From NCBI RefSeq assembly GCF_047948215.1, contig NC_134458.1:143743536-143807535 (forward strand): a stretch of DNA of 64,000 bases, written 5' to 3'. Positions 34,560 through 46,389 of the stretch are shown here, piece by piece. The notes beneath the pieces are model-generated. The model saw only the letters and a list, made by a program, of their open reading frames with translations. It searched no databases and had not been told where the DNA came from. How positions within the stretch are numbered: the stretch's first letter is position 1; every line of letters starts with the position of its first letter. The stretch is from Lycorma delicatula. Lineage: Eukaryota > Arthropoda > Insecta > Hemiptera > Fulgoridae. Both the position numbers and the translations under genes were made by a program.

Positions 34560-35480
34560 AATTATTACTTGAAACAATAAAAAAACGAAAAAAACAAAAA
34601 CTTAATATACAGTAGCTTTAATAATGATTATTTATCTCGCACTGCACAGCTATATAAACTTGTCCCTAAAATGATGTGATTGTTATGACATGGCTGTCAG
34701 AACAGATATTGGATGAACACAAACGGGATTGCCAACTAGATCCAAATATTTGAATATTTTATTATGTACGCTGAGCTCTTCCATCTCTAATTGTGTCTAT
34801 ATTTATGTATAAATTAGATAAAAAACAATAAATTATCAATTTGGATTATTGACTGCTGTAGAAATGATAACTTTTATATTTATTTATGAGATTCTTTTGT
34901 TGGTAAAATTATTTTCATCTTTTGTTTTTGTTTTTAACTATTCTTATCAGTAATTTATCCGTTGATTTTTAAATCAAAATTCATATGATTTTACAATTTT
35001 TCCTGGGAAAACTATAGAATTAACAAGAGATAAAATCCAATTATTTTCCAACTAGCCAAAATATGGTGAAATAACAAAAAAAAAAAAACTAATGCAGAAA
35101 AATCAGTTAATATTTTGTCATAATTTTATCAACGTCAGTGCATTTATTCTCCGGTTTAAATTTGGAAATATTTTAATTTTCTAGAAAAAAAAGTTTAAAA
35201 ACAATCATTCGTTAATTAACTAAACAGAATTTATTAAGTTAAAACTGTTTTATGGAATTTTTGTACTTTACCTTTAAAATAATGAAATAATAAAATTTCA
35301 TTGCTTCTCAGTGATTGTTCAGTAAATTCAGAATAGTTTTTATTTTCCATTTTTTTTCTAATTTAAGAATTTTCGTCACCTTTGTTATTTGTAATCAGTT
35401 TATTTTATAGTAAATCGATGTCTTAAAACAATGCAATAGATAAGTAACTATATATCCCGTCGTACACTAGATCAACAATA
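34560..35480. other. AT-rich spacer, no recognised gene
   Basis: No coding or repeat features beyond homopolymer runs. Confidence 0.6.
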
Positions 35481-35499
35481 CGTAAGATCGACTTACCTG

Positions 35500-36490
35500 A
35501 CAGTAGTTGTTTAAAATGGTTCTCATGAACATGCAGATTTATCTGCACGGTTTTTTTTTATTCTCGAAGACTCTCACAAGTTGTTAATGTTTAATGTTCA
35601 TGGTGAAACCACGAATACAGTTTGAAGTTTTTAGAAGCTTGGGGGTTTTCTCGATAAACATTCATTTTTAGATAAGCCCAGAAGTAAAATTCCGGCGAGC
35701 TTAAGTCCGGAGAATGTGGTGGCCATAAGCCCTTAGAGAGTAGATTTAGCCCTTAGATTTTCGATCTCCGAAAATCTTCTACAGTAACTTCTTGGACTAA
35801 ATGGGAGTACCGCGGTCGATTCTTTTTGTTGAATGCAAACATTTTTTATTTCGTCCTAGGTTAGTTCTTCCATGAACCGGTGAATAATGTCATTAAGATG
35901 AGCTAAATTTATTGTTTCTAGGTAGAATATTGGGGTGACTACCCTTATCCACAATATTGCAATCCACACTCCAATCTTTTGGTGTTGTAGAGAAATTTCA
36001 TTTACGGCAAATGAGTTCTTGAAAGACGATAAACGTGAGTTGTATGCGTGTATATACCCTGATAAAGGAAAAATTCCTTATCGGAATGGAAAATATTGTG
36101 CTAAATATCTTCAGAATTTTCCCCTAGAAACAGTTGAAACCATTCACAGTATTGAATTTGATTTCTACAATCTGTGGTCAATTAATTTTGAACCACTTTT
36201 ACTTTGTACTGGATAAGACTGAGCTTCTTACGAACTGCCTCTTATACAGTTGTAACACCAGTGTTTTTCGGTTGTACCAATTTTCTCAGGAACTTGGTAG
36301 GACTACTGTATAGCAGCTGATATTTCTTGAAGTTTTTCTTCGTGGAATGTTGATGGTTTGCAATTAGCTCATAATCCTTTATCGGTTTCATCTCCCTAAA
36401 GTTTTCGATTAGCGCTCTTACTACACCACGGCGATTAGGAACTGTTATACCGGGAGATCTTACGAGGAAACTGGTCTTTCATTATCTGCA
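35500..36490 (-). pseudogene. Third mariner-like transposase, strongly degenerate
   Basis: Minus strand. From the N-terminus: ITVPNRRGVVRALIENFREM (about 36460-36400), SSPTKFLRKLVQ (helix-turn-helix region), YKVKVVQN, then FHSDKEFFLYQG where SDEAHFHLNG is expected, so the acidic partner is altered. Next come QKIGVWIAI, VVTPIFYLETINLAHLNDII, HRFMEELT, CIQQKESTAVLPF (the QQDGATAHT motif with its Asp lost), and WPPHSPDLSSPEFYFWAYLK (about 35720-35660). The C-terminal RVFEN and ICMFMRTILNNYCQ end near 35500. Its motifs differ from the other two transposases here, so it is a separate family. No TIR pair was found. The frame on the plus strand at 35935-36216 is its shadow. Confidence 0.8.
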
Positions 36491-36499
36491 GGCACTCAC

Positions 36500-39290
36500 C
36501 TGCAGAAAATGAATAATATGAATAATAATGAATAATCACATGCTCAAGGAAGAAGAATTCAGTGAGACATATTCACTGTTTTAAAGTTAATAACATTCTG
36601 ATCGCACAGGGAAAGACACGGTCTCAATCATTTACAGGCGACGAAAAAACAATGAACAATAAAGAACCAGACTTCGTCTCAGAGTAGAACAGCATGACTG
36701 CATCGCGGAAGCAATCGGCACACAACGCAAGTTTGTCAGCCTCTACAGAAAACATTACTACAACGCTCAAAATTCAATCTTTCAAGTTTGAGTTAATCGT
36801 GCTTATTTATATATATGTATAGTTAGTTACTTTTCTAACGCACTATTTATTGTAATCATTATAAATATTATACTCGTACATATATCACATGTTAGCGATA
36901 TAAGTATAGTAAGTGGTACTTACATGATGTGTAACTATTTTAATTTAATTTTGAGAAACTCTAAATTTTTTAGTTATTTTTGGAAGGAATATATTTAGCA
37001 GATGATTGATTGCATATAAAACTAAATGAACAAAATAATCACATTAGTATGAGTTAATAAAGCTGGCAATATAAGCCATCAGAAGACTGGAACACTCTCA
37101 TCTACGATAATAATATAATTAACGTGTTATCTGATAAATTTAATACTAATATTAATCATTTTTAATAAATTTTGAACCGATTGTTGATGAACTGTGACTT
37201 TTTGTGATAGAACTATCGTAATTATCTTATGTAAATGATATTAGTGTGACAATTTTTATTTACAAATGTTTTATTGTTTAAAAATATGATAAATTACAGT
37301 GCGTTAATACAGTGCGATTACGTTTAGAAATGCTTATATTTAAATGGAATGCTTATTTTTTTGTTTTTTAACTTCAGAATAGGTGCACTGTTATTCATAA
37401 AATTTATGCTAATCGATTCATTCGTTTGTTTGAATAGAACGTTGCATGTTACAGAATACGACAAATAAAATAAATAAACTACCGGCCGTTGGGCACCTTT
37501 TTTCATAGTAGATAAACCATATTTGTTTAAAATCCATTAAGTAAGGTATTAGATTTAAGTTCTTGTTTAGCTTTGAGGGAAATCCAGAAGCAGTAATCCT
37601 TAGTAATTAGACAGGATTAGCATTTGACATAGCTTGAACTACAATTAAGCCATTGCTAATATTTGTCGCTACTCTGAAGGCGTTTTACCTCATTGTTAGG
37701 CTGGGATCAAGGATTTGTTACAATAGGTTTCCACGCTAACGTTCAGTTTGTATTAAAATCATTGATGTAATTTTTTTAATTTATCATTAATATATTTATT
37801 ATTTATAAACGTATTTATACGAGTAAGTCATAGACTTGTATAAAATATATTATACTTTTCTCATAAGTAATTGGGGTTTGGTTGAAAACTTTTCAGTATA
37901 GTCATTGAAGGTTTTGGTGCACTGTAAATTTAACTTTCGTACATCAAAATTGGGTATAATAGAGCTTTGTAAATTGCTTCCTTTGAAGCCAACGTCAATG
38001 TTGAACATCTAGAGAGTGTGTGGTAGTGGTTTTAGTTTATTGTCTAACGACTGACGTTTATGTCAAACGTTTCAAGTCGATCTCGTGGTCAGAGTAACGT
38101 CCCAGAAAATATTCTCTTATCAGTTTATGGGAGGAGCTGATTGAAGAGAATTAAAGGACAGGTTTGTGAACGTTAAAATTGCAAACGTTAGTCTAATTTC
38201 GAAGAATACTTAAACATTTTATCATCTAAAGTTCATTAGTATGGAAAAAAGTTTTATAGATTAAAATTAATTATTTATTATTCGGTTTAACATTGACATA
38301 AAATAAGTTTTCAGAAAAATAAAATTAAAATAATCAGTTTTTTTTTTTTTTAATTAAAAAGAATTTTATGTTTGATAAAATTTTACTACTATATTTAATA
38401 ATATTCATTCTAGAATAGCTTTAAAAATGAAATAATGAAACTTTTAAAAACCTACTTAAATAAGCTTGGTAATTAAAAAACTACAAAGACATTTTTTGAC
38501 ATCGTAATTTTTAAACCCTTCATTCATTTCTTTAGTAAATAGACAATTTTTTCTACATTATGATTATAACGAATTTATAATGAGTCCTAAGACGCTTTGA
38601 TTAGCAAAAATTAATCAAAACGTTTAGCGCCTTCTTTTGATGAGTTGATCGCAAATATAGATTGAATTTCTGCCAATGAATTTAAAACGGTTGTTCTGTA
38701 AAAAAATATCTTTTATATATCAGTATAAAGATTGTATAAAATAAAAACAATGTTATTGTAAATAATCGTATGTATAATCGGAATGGGTGTTTGTTATTTA
38801 GGTAGCTCACATCTGATTTTTATGAAACATATATACAATTTATATATATATATATATATTATATACATATATACATTTTTTTGCTTTATTCTAACTAAGA
38901 AAACAGAGAGGTTTCTGATCTTGTTACCCAGTCTATTGTTTTTTAAGTTCAATCATTTCCCTTTTATCTTATGTATAAGATGTCATCAAGAGCACTTGCT
39001 TTCTTTTTCCGTCAATTTTATTATTTTTATTTCATATTTGTTGACGCCAGCAATTTGTCGTTTTTTCTGTGTTTTTTTAATAAGATCTGTAGGAAGGTCC
39101 TTCTATTTGTCCAAAGAATTCCTCAATAAAATGTTTTTGCAATTATTCTTTAACAAATGGTAAATAGTATAGAAATTATCTCCATACAGCAATGTTGTTT
39201 CATCCATTAAACCTTCTATTAGATTAATTACGATTTTGTATGCATAACCGATATTTTTATTTGAATCTGCAGAGTAGCTATAATTCTAAA
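36500..39290. other. Spacer, no recognised gene
   Basis: Mostly AT-rich. 36600-36790 and 37560-38160 are more mixed in composition but gave no recognisable protein or repeat. The long plus-strand frame at 38783-39163 is T-rich and hydrophobic purely from composition and spans a TA run near 38850. Confidence 0.5.
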
Positions 39291-39299
39291 TGAACAAAT

Positions 39300-39930
39300 T
39301 TGTAATTCTGTAGGAAGAAGATGAAAATCCTTGACTAATGATTTTTCTTTTCAAGAAATACTATAGAGTAAGAAGTATAAAAAAATTAAGACTTAAAATT
39401 TTAAATACAATGGATAACTTGCAGGATATATTTAAATTTAAAATAGAGGTTTATAATAAATAAAATCATTGTATTAATAAATACATTTATTTTATATTAC
39501 CACAGACCATTGGAGTGCAATGAGCGAACAATTTTTATACTGGTTTAAAGGTCTATTGATGTAGAAAATATAGATACATAAAACTCCCGTTAACTTCTTT
39601 TTCATTTTTAAGGGAGCAGGTGAATATTAAATAAACGTTTTACGGAAATTTGGGATTTTGATAAAAAAAAGATTGTGAAAAAATTCTGATATCGTGCCCG
39701 AGTAAAGATTTAAAATTTTATTTTGAAACACCCTCGCCCCTTTCTCCAATTTTTTTCAAAAATGTAATTTATTCTCTCCCTCTGAAGATAGTACATGTCT
39801 ACCAAATTTGAAGAAAATCGGTAACCGGGGTCAAGAGTTATAAGACCAAAAACAGCCCGATATATATATGCAGAAACGTTTATTGACAAAAACATATTTT
39901 TTGGACAGAGAGCATTGGAATAAAACATTT
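39300..39930 (+). repeat. Dispersed non-coding repeat, copy 3
   Basis: The first 340 bases match 61500-61800: ATAACTTGC, TTTAAATTTAAAATA, TTACCACAGACC, GGAGTG, AAAATATAGAT. The remainder (CCAAATTTGAAGAAAATCGG, then AAGACCAAAAACAG) resembles the 3' parts of copies 1 and 2, which links the two groups. No hairpin end is visible here. Confidence 0.55.
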
Positions 39931-40092
39931 TTTTGGTAGCTTATTTAAATCTATTTTCTTTTGTTAAACAAATTTTAATTTAAATGTCTCGTTAGGGCCG
40001 AAAACTTAAAAATATTAATTTAAAAAAAAAAAACCATTTTGATCGATAGCATTTATATGTAGGTCTTTGTGTGTGTTCGTCCCCTTTAGCTT

Positions 40093-40320
40093 AACACCGG
40101 AATGTACCGATCACTAACGGAAAATCCCGATTCGTTAGTATATGTCTCATAGTGGTCAGTTGTACACTTGTATTATGTATCGATATACATGCGAAATATA
40201 TACTAATAATATTCTTTGTTATTTATGTGATTGTTTTTATTCATAAATAATGAACTATAACCAAAAAGTAGGCACCGTAATGTACCGATTACTAGCGGAA
40301 AATCCCAATTCGTTAGTATC
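40093..40320 (+). repeat. Direct repeat pair of about 48 bp, 177 bp apart
   Basis: CACCGGAATGTACCGATCAC at about 40095 and CACCGTAATGTACCGATTAC at about 40272 are each followed by TA(A/G)CGGAAAATCCC, ATTCGTTAGTAT. Only a few bases differ. They may be ends of a small insertion or sub-repeats of one element. Confidence 0.75.
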
Positions 40321-40329
40321 AATTTCTAG

Positions 40330-41930
40330 AGTTAAATTTCTAATTTAACTTTGGTTATATCAATTTTTATTACTAAAAAAAGAAAAAAAGTTTAACAAGA
40401 GGCAATTAATTTTGGACACCTAATAAACCCATTATGAGACGTCGCCCACCAGGGCAACACGCCCGGAGGGCCTAGTTGCGGAGGACTTACCTACGACATG
40501 CCACTGCAGCTATTATTTTACTGTTTTATAAAAGCGTATACTACTAGATTTCAAATATTATCAGGTTTGTTTTTAAGTTTTTTTTTTTTTTCATTTTGAA
40601 GGAAAAACTTTACTAATGAAATGATATTCCAATAGTTTACAGAAAATTTATTAGGGAATAAAATAAGATCCTTAATTTCTTATCGCTGTTACAAAGCGAG
40701 TTATTTAGAATTACACTGATCGGAAAAGATGTATGGCAAATGGTATAATTAATTTTCATTAAAATAAACTCTACTAATATTGAGTATTTTATTATTTGAT
40801 GGAAAGGACAAACTTTAGTGTTTCAATTTGTGTTCTACATAATAATATCCAAATAATGTGTTCGTTATTTTACCTCAATAAATTTGATTATTAACCCAAT
40901 TCGGCGACAGACAAACATCATAAATTTTGATGAGATTCAGAAGTAGTATTCATTATAAGTGTATATTTGATAAAGCATGAATTATTTGGGAAAACGAGAC
41001 TTTATGAGAAAACAATTGATTTTGATTAGTTTTTAATGTTACTATAAAAGAAACCTGTTTTACCATAAATAATATTTATAATTTATTAAATACCATCTGG
41101 GTCTATTATTTTGAGAGAGTATATGCCCAATGAAGTAGGGGAAAAAACTGGTAGCGGCATTTCTTTATAACTAAGCAAGTATGCCTAAAAATAAAAAAAA
41201 TTCATACTATTCAATATTTACACATAAATATTAAAAATACAAAATATTACTAAAAAGTATATATATATATATAAAAAATCAAAAAGAATCCTTTTCCTCT
41301 AACGTAACTCAGAATTTGAAATAATTCTTCCAAAATCAAGGTAATTAAGAATTTTAATTGAGGCGTAAACTTCAAGTACATGTATTTTTTCCCCCTTTGA
41401 GAAAGTGCTGAATAACATAAAGATAAAATAATTGTTTAAGTTTGGAAGGATGATACATCTTTATCACTATAATAGAAGTACGGGAATTGCACGTATGAAG
41501 AGGAAGAAATTATCAGAATATCAGAAGACTGTGCAGCACTTTAAAAGAATGACGCTCGCTTTTCATTTGCAAAAACACTTTTAAAACTCTTAGCTCGATT
41601 CATTCTAGAAAATGTTTTGTTTTCACTTTTATTACTGGATGTGTCTTTTGCCAGTTTACTGACTCGTGCCGAAATTATCTATTTTCATTAGTAATGTAAT
41701 CTGTTTCATCTGCTCTACAGTCTGGTAGTTTAAAAATTGAACATTAATAAATATAAACTTTAACTACATGTGAAAAATATGAAATGAATAGACTAATTTG
41801 TTCAAACTAGGAATAGAAATAAAGCAACTGTCCGACTAATCTCCATTATCGTTAAATATATGTGTTAAAGATATGAGAAAAATTTTCTATATAAGAATAG
41901 ATTGATTAAAGAATCAGAGTAAATAAAAGG
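40330..41930. other. Spacer, no recognised gene
   Basis: A short GC-rich island (GCCCACCAGGGCAACACGCC near 40445-40480) stands out but matches nothing I know. The rest is AT-rich. Confidence 0.5.
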
Positions 41931-41939
41931 AAAATAAAT

Positions 41940-42660
41940 TAATATTTTTTGATGACGTGGATGTTTTAGGAGATATACCCATCGTAATCAACTAATGATT
42001 TTATAATTTAAAAAAAAAACATTTTGTTAGAATGTAAAATAAAATTGATTCTTAAGAAAATAAAATTAATAAGAATAGATATGCCAATGAATGTTTACAC
42101 AAAAGAAGGAAAAATCGAATTAATAAAACAGTAGAAATAGAAGTTAACATTAAATTACTAAAGTGAAAATGAAATAAAAAAAAAAAAACCAATGGGTAAA
42201 GACGGCTTTTTTTTTAATAGAAAGAATCAGTTGTAAATTAATATGGAGGCAGACTTAGTGAAGTATCTTATAAATGTTATATTTGGCTTATACTACTGCC
42301 TACATATGAAACGTTGTAACTAAGAAAATGGAAAAAAGAAAGGCTGTAAACTATTTGAAATGTCGAAATGGAAAAGATAAAATGGATTGACAAACTGAAA
42401 AATAAAAAATTTATGTAGAAGAGTAATCGAAAGTAGAAGTTACTCAGAAGATTTCAGAAGAGGAAGGGTAATCGGCAGGGATATATCATGAAAAGAGAAA
42501 GATTAATTAAAATATTGCCTTAAAGATCAATAGAAGTTGTACAGAATAAAGGCTGGTAAATATTACAAACGATAAATGATCTAAAAGATGTGGAAAGAAA
42601 CGTTGAAGAAAATGAAAACTGACATGGAGCTAGGGAGCTGCCTAATGCTAGATAACTTTC
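41940..42660 (+). pseudogene. LINE reverse transcriptase C-terminal fragment, degenerate
   Basis: FDDVDVLGDIP (41948-41980) is the catalytic box region (usually FADDVALLGD). Downstream, in changing frames, come KWKR/KIKWIDKLKNKKFM (compare KIRWVDKVTNEDVL of the 21-22 kb LINE), an RRKGN..GYIMKRERLIKI segment (compare RRDRLIGHILRHE) and WxILQTINDLKDVERNVEEN near 42540-42610. The order is that of the thumb and C-terminal part of the EN-RT family. Stops are frequent. Confidence rests on the order of several weak motifs. Confidence 0.6.
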
Positions 42661-42740
42661 TGTAGATAATGTTAAATAAATAAGGTACCAATTACTTTAA
42701 TAAAATATCTCCTAAGTAATAGGGGTTAGTATGCAGTATG

Positions 42741-42767
42741 CTCTCTCTCTTACACACACACACACAA

Positions 42768-42813
<46 letters not shown>
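42741..42813. repeat. Compound microsatellite (CT)n-(CA)n-(TA)n
   Basis: CTCTCTCTCT, then about 17 CA units with one interruption, then about 17 TA units, adjoining the LINE relic. Confidence 0.95.
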
Positions 42814-42818
<5 letters not shown>

Positions 42819-42944
42819 ATTAATTAAGGTTTTTTTCTCTTATTGCGTTCCTAATCGGTTTATACCTTTTTTGCGATAATTTTTTTTCTAGTCTCCAAAA
42901 ACTTGCCGTTATTAGTTATTACTTCAGAGAACGAGAAGAAATGG

Positions 42945-43042
42945 CAATTTTCTAGCATGTGAAAATACCATGCCTGACTGGGGTTCGAACCCAGGACCTC
43001 CAAATGAAAGGCCGAGACGCTAGCACTCAAACCAAGGAGGGG
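42945..43042 (-). repeat. tRNA-derived SINE family B, head with A and B boxes
   Basis: Minus strand: CCTTGGTTTGAGTGCTAGCG (A-box region), CTCGGCCTTTCATTTGGAGG, the perfect B box GGGTTCGAACCCC and CAGTCAGGCATGGTATTTTC. The T-arm pairs perfectly, but the molecule does not fold as a complete tRNA, so this is a SINE and not a tRNA gene. Confidence 0.85.
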
Positions 43043-43049
43043 ATACCTT

Positions 43050-44177
43050 CAGCTTGGATAAATCACAAATGTTGGTGATCTCAATTTTCGAACATCTTAA
43101 CATCATCCTTCAACTCAGAAAAAAATTAACCCGGAGTGCAAATTATAGAATTTTTTTCTTAGTTTAGTTATGCGAATGTAAATCAGTCACCTTCCTAGTA
43201 AAAATAAATTACAGATGAATTTACTTATTTTTTTGGCTGTTCTTTGTTCAGAAGAAGTATTAAAAAAATCAAGAAGCATACGAGTAATTCTAGTAATATT
43301 GTTCAGGGTATTCTAAAATTCAGTATAGTACACGTAAATGTGTTGTTCATTCATAATTTGACAGTGTCTCCTAAAATTGATCCTTGAATGTAATTATTCT
43401 ACAGGATGAGAATGGTAGTAAATGATTCATAATTCACTTACGAACACCTACGTATTGTACGGAATGTGTATATGTGTGTGTTTATGTATATTATTATGAA
43501 TGGTAGGTCTGTGTATGATTAAGGTTTTATTCCCTTATATTTGGTATTATATGTTGTTATATAATGAGCAAGGTGGCAAACTACAAAATAATCACATTTT
43601 CGTTTTTGGTAAAAATTATGCTAAATTTCTCTACATGAAATTTAATTATAATGAATTTTAAAGCATAATTTAAAAATATAAATTATCAGAAATAAAAATA
43701 CTATACCAATACAATTTAGCAAAATTAATAAATATTATTTTCACTGACTTCTTATTTATACATAATTCAGTATTTCTTTTTACTAATGACATTTTTGTAG
43801 ATGAAGTAAAAATCACGTAAAGAATCTACAAAAGTTATATTCATTTACAGTAAAGTTTGATTTAAAATTTATAGATGAAGATTTTCAGAAAATATTTTAT
43901 TTTAATTGCGTTCATTGAAAACAGAAAATAAGATTATTTTAACAAAATACATGTTGATGAAATTTAAATGAATTCAGTTAAATAATTACCTTACATATTT
44001 TCAAAATATTAATTTATATATTTAAAGATAAATTCAAATGATAAAGTAAAAATATATTCATTAGGATTCAAGATTTAATTAATATTTATGTGTAGTAATT
44101 AAGTTTTCTATTTAATATGATTTCTATAATTTCCTTAATAAAACTGTAATTATTACATTTTCATTTTAATAAATTAT

Positions 44178-44213
<36 letters not shown>

Positions 44214-44660
44214 AAATTCTGTATTATTCCATCACTTTTATGTAAAAAATTACTGTCTTTTTTATTTTTATCACTGAAATTTTATTTAGTTTTAATTTCT
44301 GTTATGACTCTTCAGTTCTGTTTTCAGTTACGTTCTGTTTGAAAAGTAGAGAAATGTGTAATTCATGAATTCTGAAAAAAAATTACACGACCAGATGTTT
44401 TCTACCAGCTTTCATTTAATGTATATTTTTTGTGGATAATTTTAACAACTGCAGCATATACACAAAGACACACACGCATACAGAAAGAAAGAAAATATGC
44501 TAATTACGAAACATATTGTTTTGTTGTTCCAATTCGAAAATATTAATGCTAAAGAATTTTTTAATACTTTTATTTATAGTCGCTCAAAAAATTAAGTCAT
44601 TAGTGACTTATCAGTGTAATGTACTGTAATTGTACCGGTAAATATGTACTCTTGAAAACA
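43050..44660. other. AT-rich spacer with a TA microsatellite
   Basis: No gene recognised. (TA)n occupies about 44179-44209. Confidence 0.6.
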
Positions 44661-44667
44661 AACTCAG

Positions 44668-44845
44668 GCCGACCATTCCTTAGGCGTGTAGTTAATTGAA
44701 ACCCAGTCACCAATGAACACCATTTAAAAATCGTGAAATCATAATAAAAGGAACTACTTTTATTTGGATTTGATTCTAAGAACTTCGATTTCGAAATCAG
44801 CTGATATACGACGACAAGTTTACCGCTAAACCAACTCGGTAGTTT
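44668..44845 (-). repeat. tRNA-derived SINE family A, copy 3
   Basis: Minus strand: GTTGGTTTAGCGGTAAACTT (A box), GTCGTATATCAGCTGATTTC and CGAAGTTCTTAGAATCAAAT (decayed B box). Then GTTCATTGGTGACTGGGTTT, CAATTAACTACACGCC and AAGGAATGGTCGGCC match copy 2 at 56598-56780. Confidence 0.85.
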
Positions 44846-45012
44846 TTTTTAATTCAGCGTAATTATTTTTTTAGGAGAGATTTATATTTTTTTTTATAAA
44901 ACTAATTTAGTCATTTTGAAATTAAAAAGTTAAGTTTTAAAAAGTTTAAGTTAAGTTTTTAGTCAATATTTTAATCATTAAAATACAGGTATCAAAGAGG
45001 ATTTTTTTTTAA

Positions 45013-45196
45013 TTAACTGAGTAATTAAAAAATATATTATACTATTATAGCCAAAGCCAGATTTACTAACATTAATATGAATTATTAATAAGTTATACAT
45101 TATATACATTTATTAATGATGTATCACGATCCTTTTCCTTATACCAATGTAAAATATATTAAGTTATTATTACGTCCCTAATTAATATAGTTTCAG
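45013..45196 (+). repeat. Direct repeat, copy 1 of a 180-bp pair
   Basis: Aligns with 48218-48415: TGAGTAATTAAAAA, ATATATTATA, CCAGATTTA, ACATTAATATGAATTA, TACATTTATTAATG, TGTATCA, GATCCTTTTCCTTATA and AAATATATTAA occur in the same order. The R1 ORF1 relic starts 35 bases after this copy. Confidence 0.85.
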
Positions 45197-45229
45197 TTTT
45201 TTTTTTATGTCATCTTTAGTTTCCCTGCT

Positions 45230-46350
45230 CCCCTAAGCCGGATCCGCAACTAAGCTTAGACTCAGTTCCGGGGGGGGGGGTCCCTCGCCGCAAACTACCT
45301 CGGGAGGACACAAGGCCCGGACCAGGTAGCAGGAGCTCGGTCTTTTTGCTTGCCATGCCTCAATTGGGGAGTTCCCAAAAGGGAACACTCCACAGGGACT
45401 CCGGTTTTGATGCCTTCCCTCTAGCGGGGAACCCCCACAGGGGTCCCCCACCGGAACTACGGTCTTATTTACTTCCCGCAATTGCATCTCAAGGGGGTGC
45501 CCACCCGATCATCGTAGATGGAAGACCGAAGCCTCCCACCCCTCCAGAGTGAGGCTGTCCTTCAAAGATACCATGGCTTTCCTATGAAGACAGAATTCCA
45601 TATGAAGAGGAAGCCGTTTTACATCCCCGACCTCCGGGCGCGTGGCCATTTGACTTATAGGACGAGCATCTAGGTTCCTGTCTGCAATCCTTACGTAAAT
45701 GGCCGGCTGTACCGCACGTAAAACAGTAGCCACTCCTATCTATTCCAGAACAAAACTTGGCCCTGTGGCCTGAATTCCAACACCGGAAGCAAAGTTCATC
45801 GGAGGCACGCCGCATCACTCGACAGGCCACCCACTTAATGCGGGTGCGCTCATCAGATAATATTTTGTCCGCCAGGATGAGCGACACTGCCAACGTGACC
45901 ACCTGTGTGGAGCCGTAATCCGGCCGCGTTGATAAGACGTCAATAGTGACCATACTGTTTTGCGAAACCCTCGAATAAACTCGTCCTGCGACATGATGGT
46001 ATTCACGTCCTTTACCAAGACGTGGACCATCCTACCACCTCTACCAGCTAGAGCACCCTCCACCTTTTCAGCAATTTCCTTGCATAGTTGGTCGGCCGCA
46101 CCGCTATCCGCCCGAACCCAGAGGTGAAGATTCTCCCATTGGCTCTGCAGGGCGGAGAAAACCTCAGTATCCATCAGTGAAACTGCCCCTTCACCGACCG
46201 AAAATCTGTGAAGGTCCACCCCTTCGCCTTAACCACAACTGAGGTAGTCGGCGGACTCGCAGGTCGTTTCCTGCCTGCAAGCATCGATGGTGGCGACGCC
46301 TGTATCAAATGAACAATAAGTTGCTTCCCCGTCCGTCTGCCCACATACTC
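45230..46350 (-). pseudogene. R1-like LINE ORF1 (gag-like, zinc knuckles), frameshifted
   Basis: Minus strand. ORF1 proteins of this type bind element RNA as nucleocapsid. The N-terminal part, from about 46219, reads MDTEVFSALQSQWENLHLWV, LCKEIAEKVEGALAGRGGRM and VHVLVKDVNTIMSQDEFIRG, then loses frame near 45955. The next frame (45953-45582) carries the zinc-knuckle cluster: CFRCWNSGHRAKFC and CFTCGTAGHLRKDC are perfect CX2CX4HX4C boxes; the third, CSSYKSNGHAPGGRGC, has Tyr for Cys. A Pro-Gly-rich tail follows to about 45240. Upstream RKRPASPPTTSVVVKAK (about 46290-46230) fits the basic, proline-rich ORF1 start. ORF2 does not follow, so the copy is truncated. It may be the ORF1 partner of the R1-like ORF2 at 17.1-19.4 kb, but no overlap proves it. 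Confidence 0.85.
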
Positions 46351-46389
46351 CACAGTCCGTCGTAAAATATTGATTTAGTTAGTTAGAAG

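Noticed and set aside
38783..39163. 126-codon plus-strand frame, membrane-like
   Set aside because: Hydrophobic only because the DNA is T-rich; it runs through a TA repeat and has no motif.
42960..43040. tRNA gene on the minus strand
   Set aside because: A and B boxes are present but no cloverleaf closes, and related copies with the same head and SINE-type tail occur elsewhere in the window.
45346..45552. Proline-rich plus-strand frame
   Set aside because: Complement of the Gly/Pro-rich tail of the R1-like ORF1.
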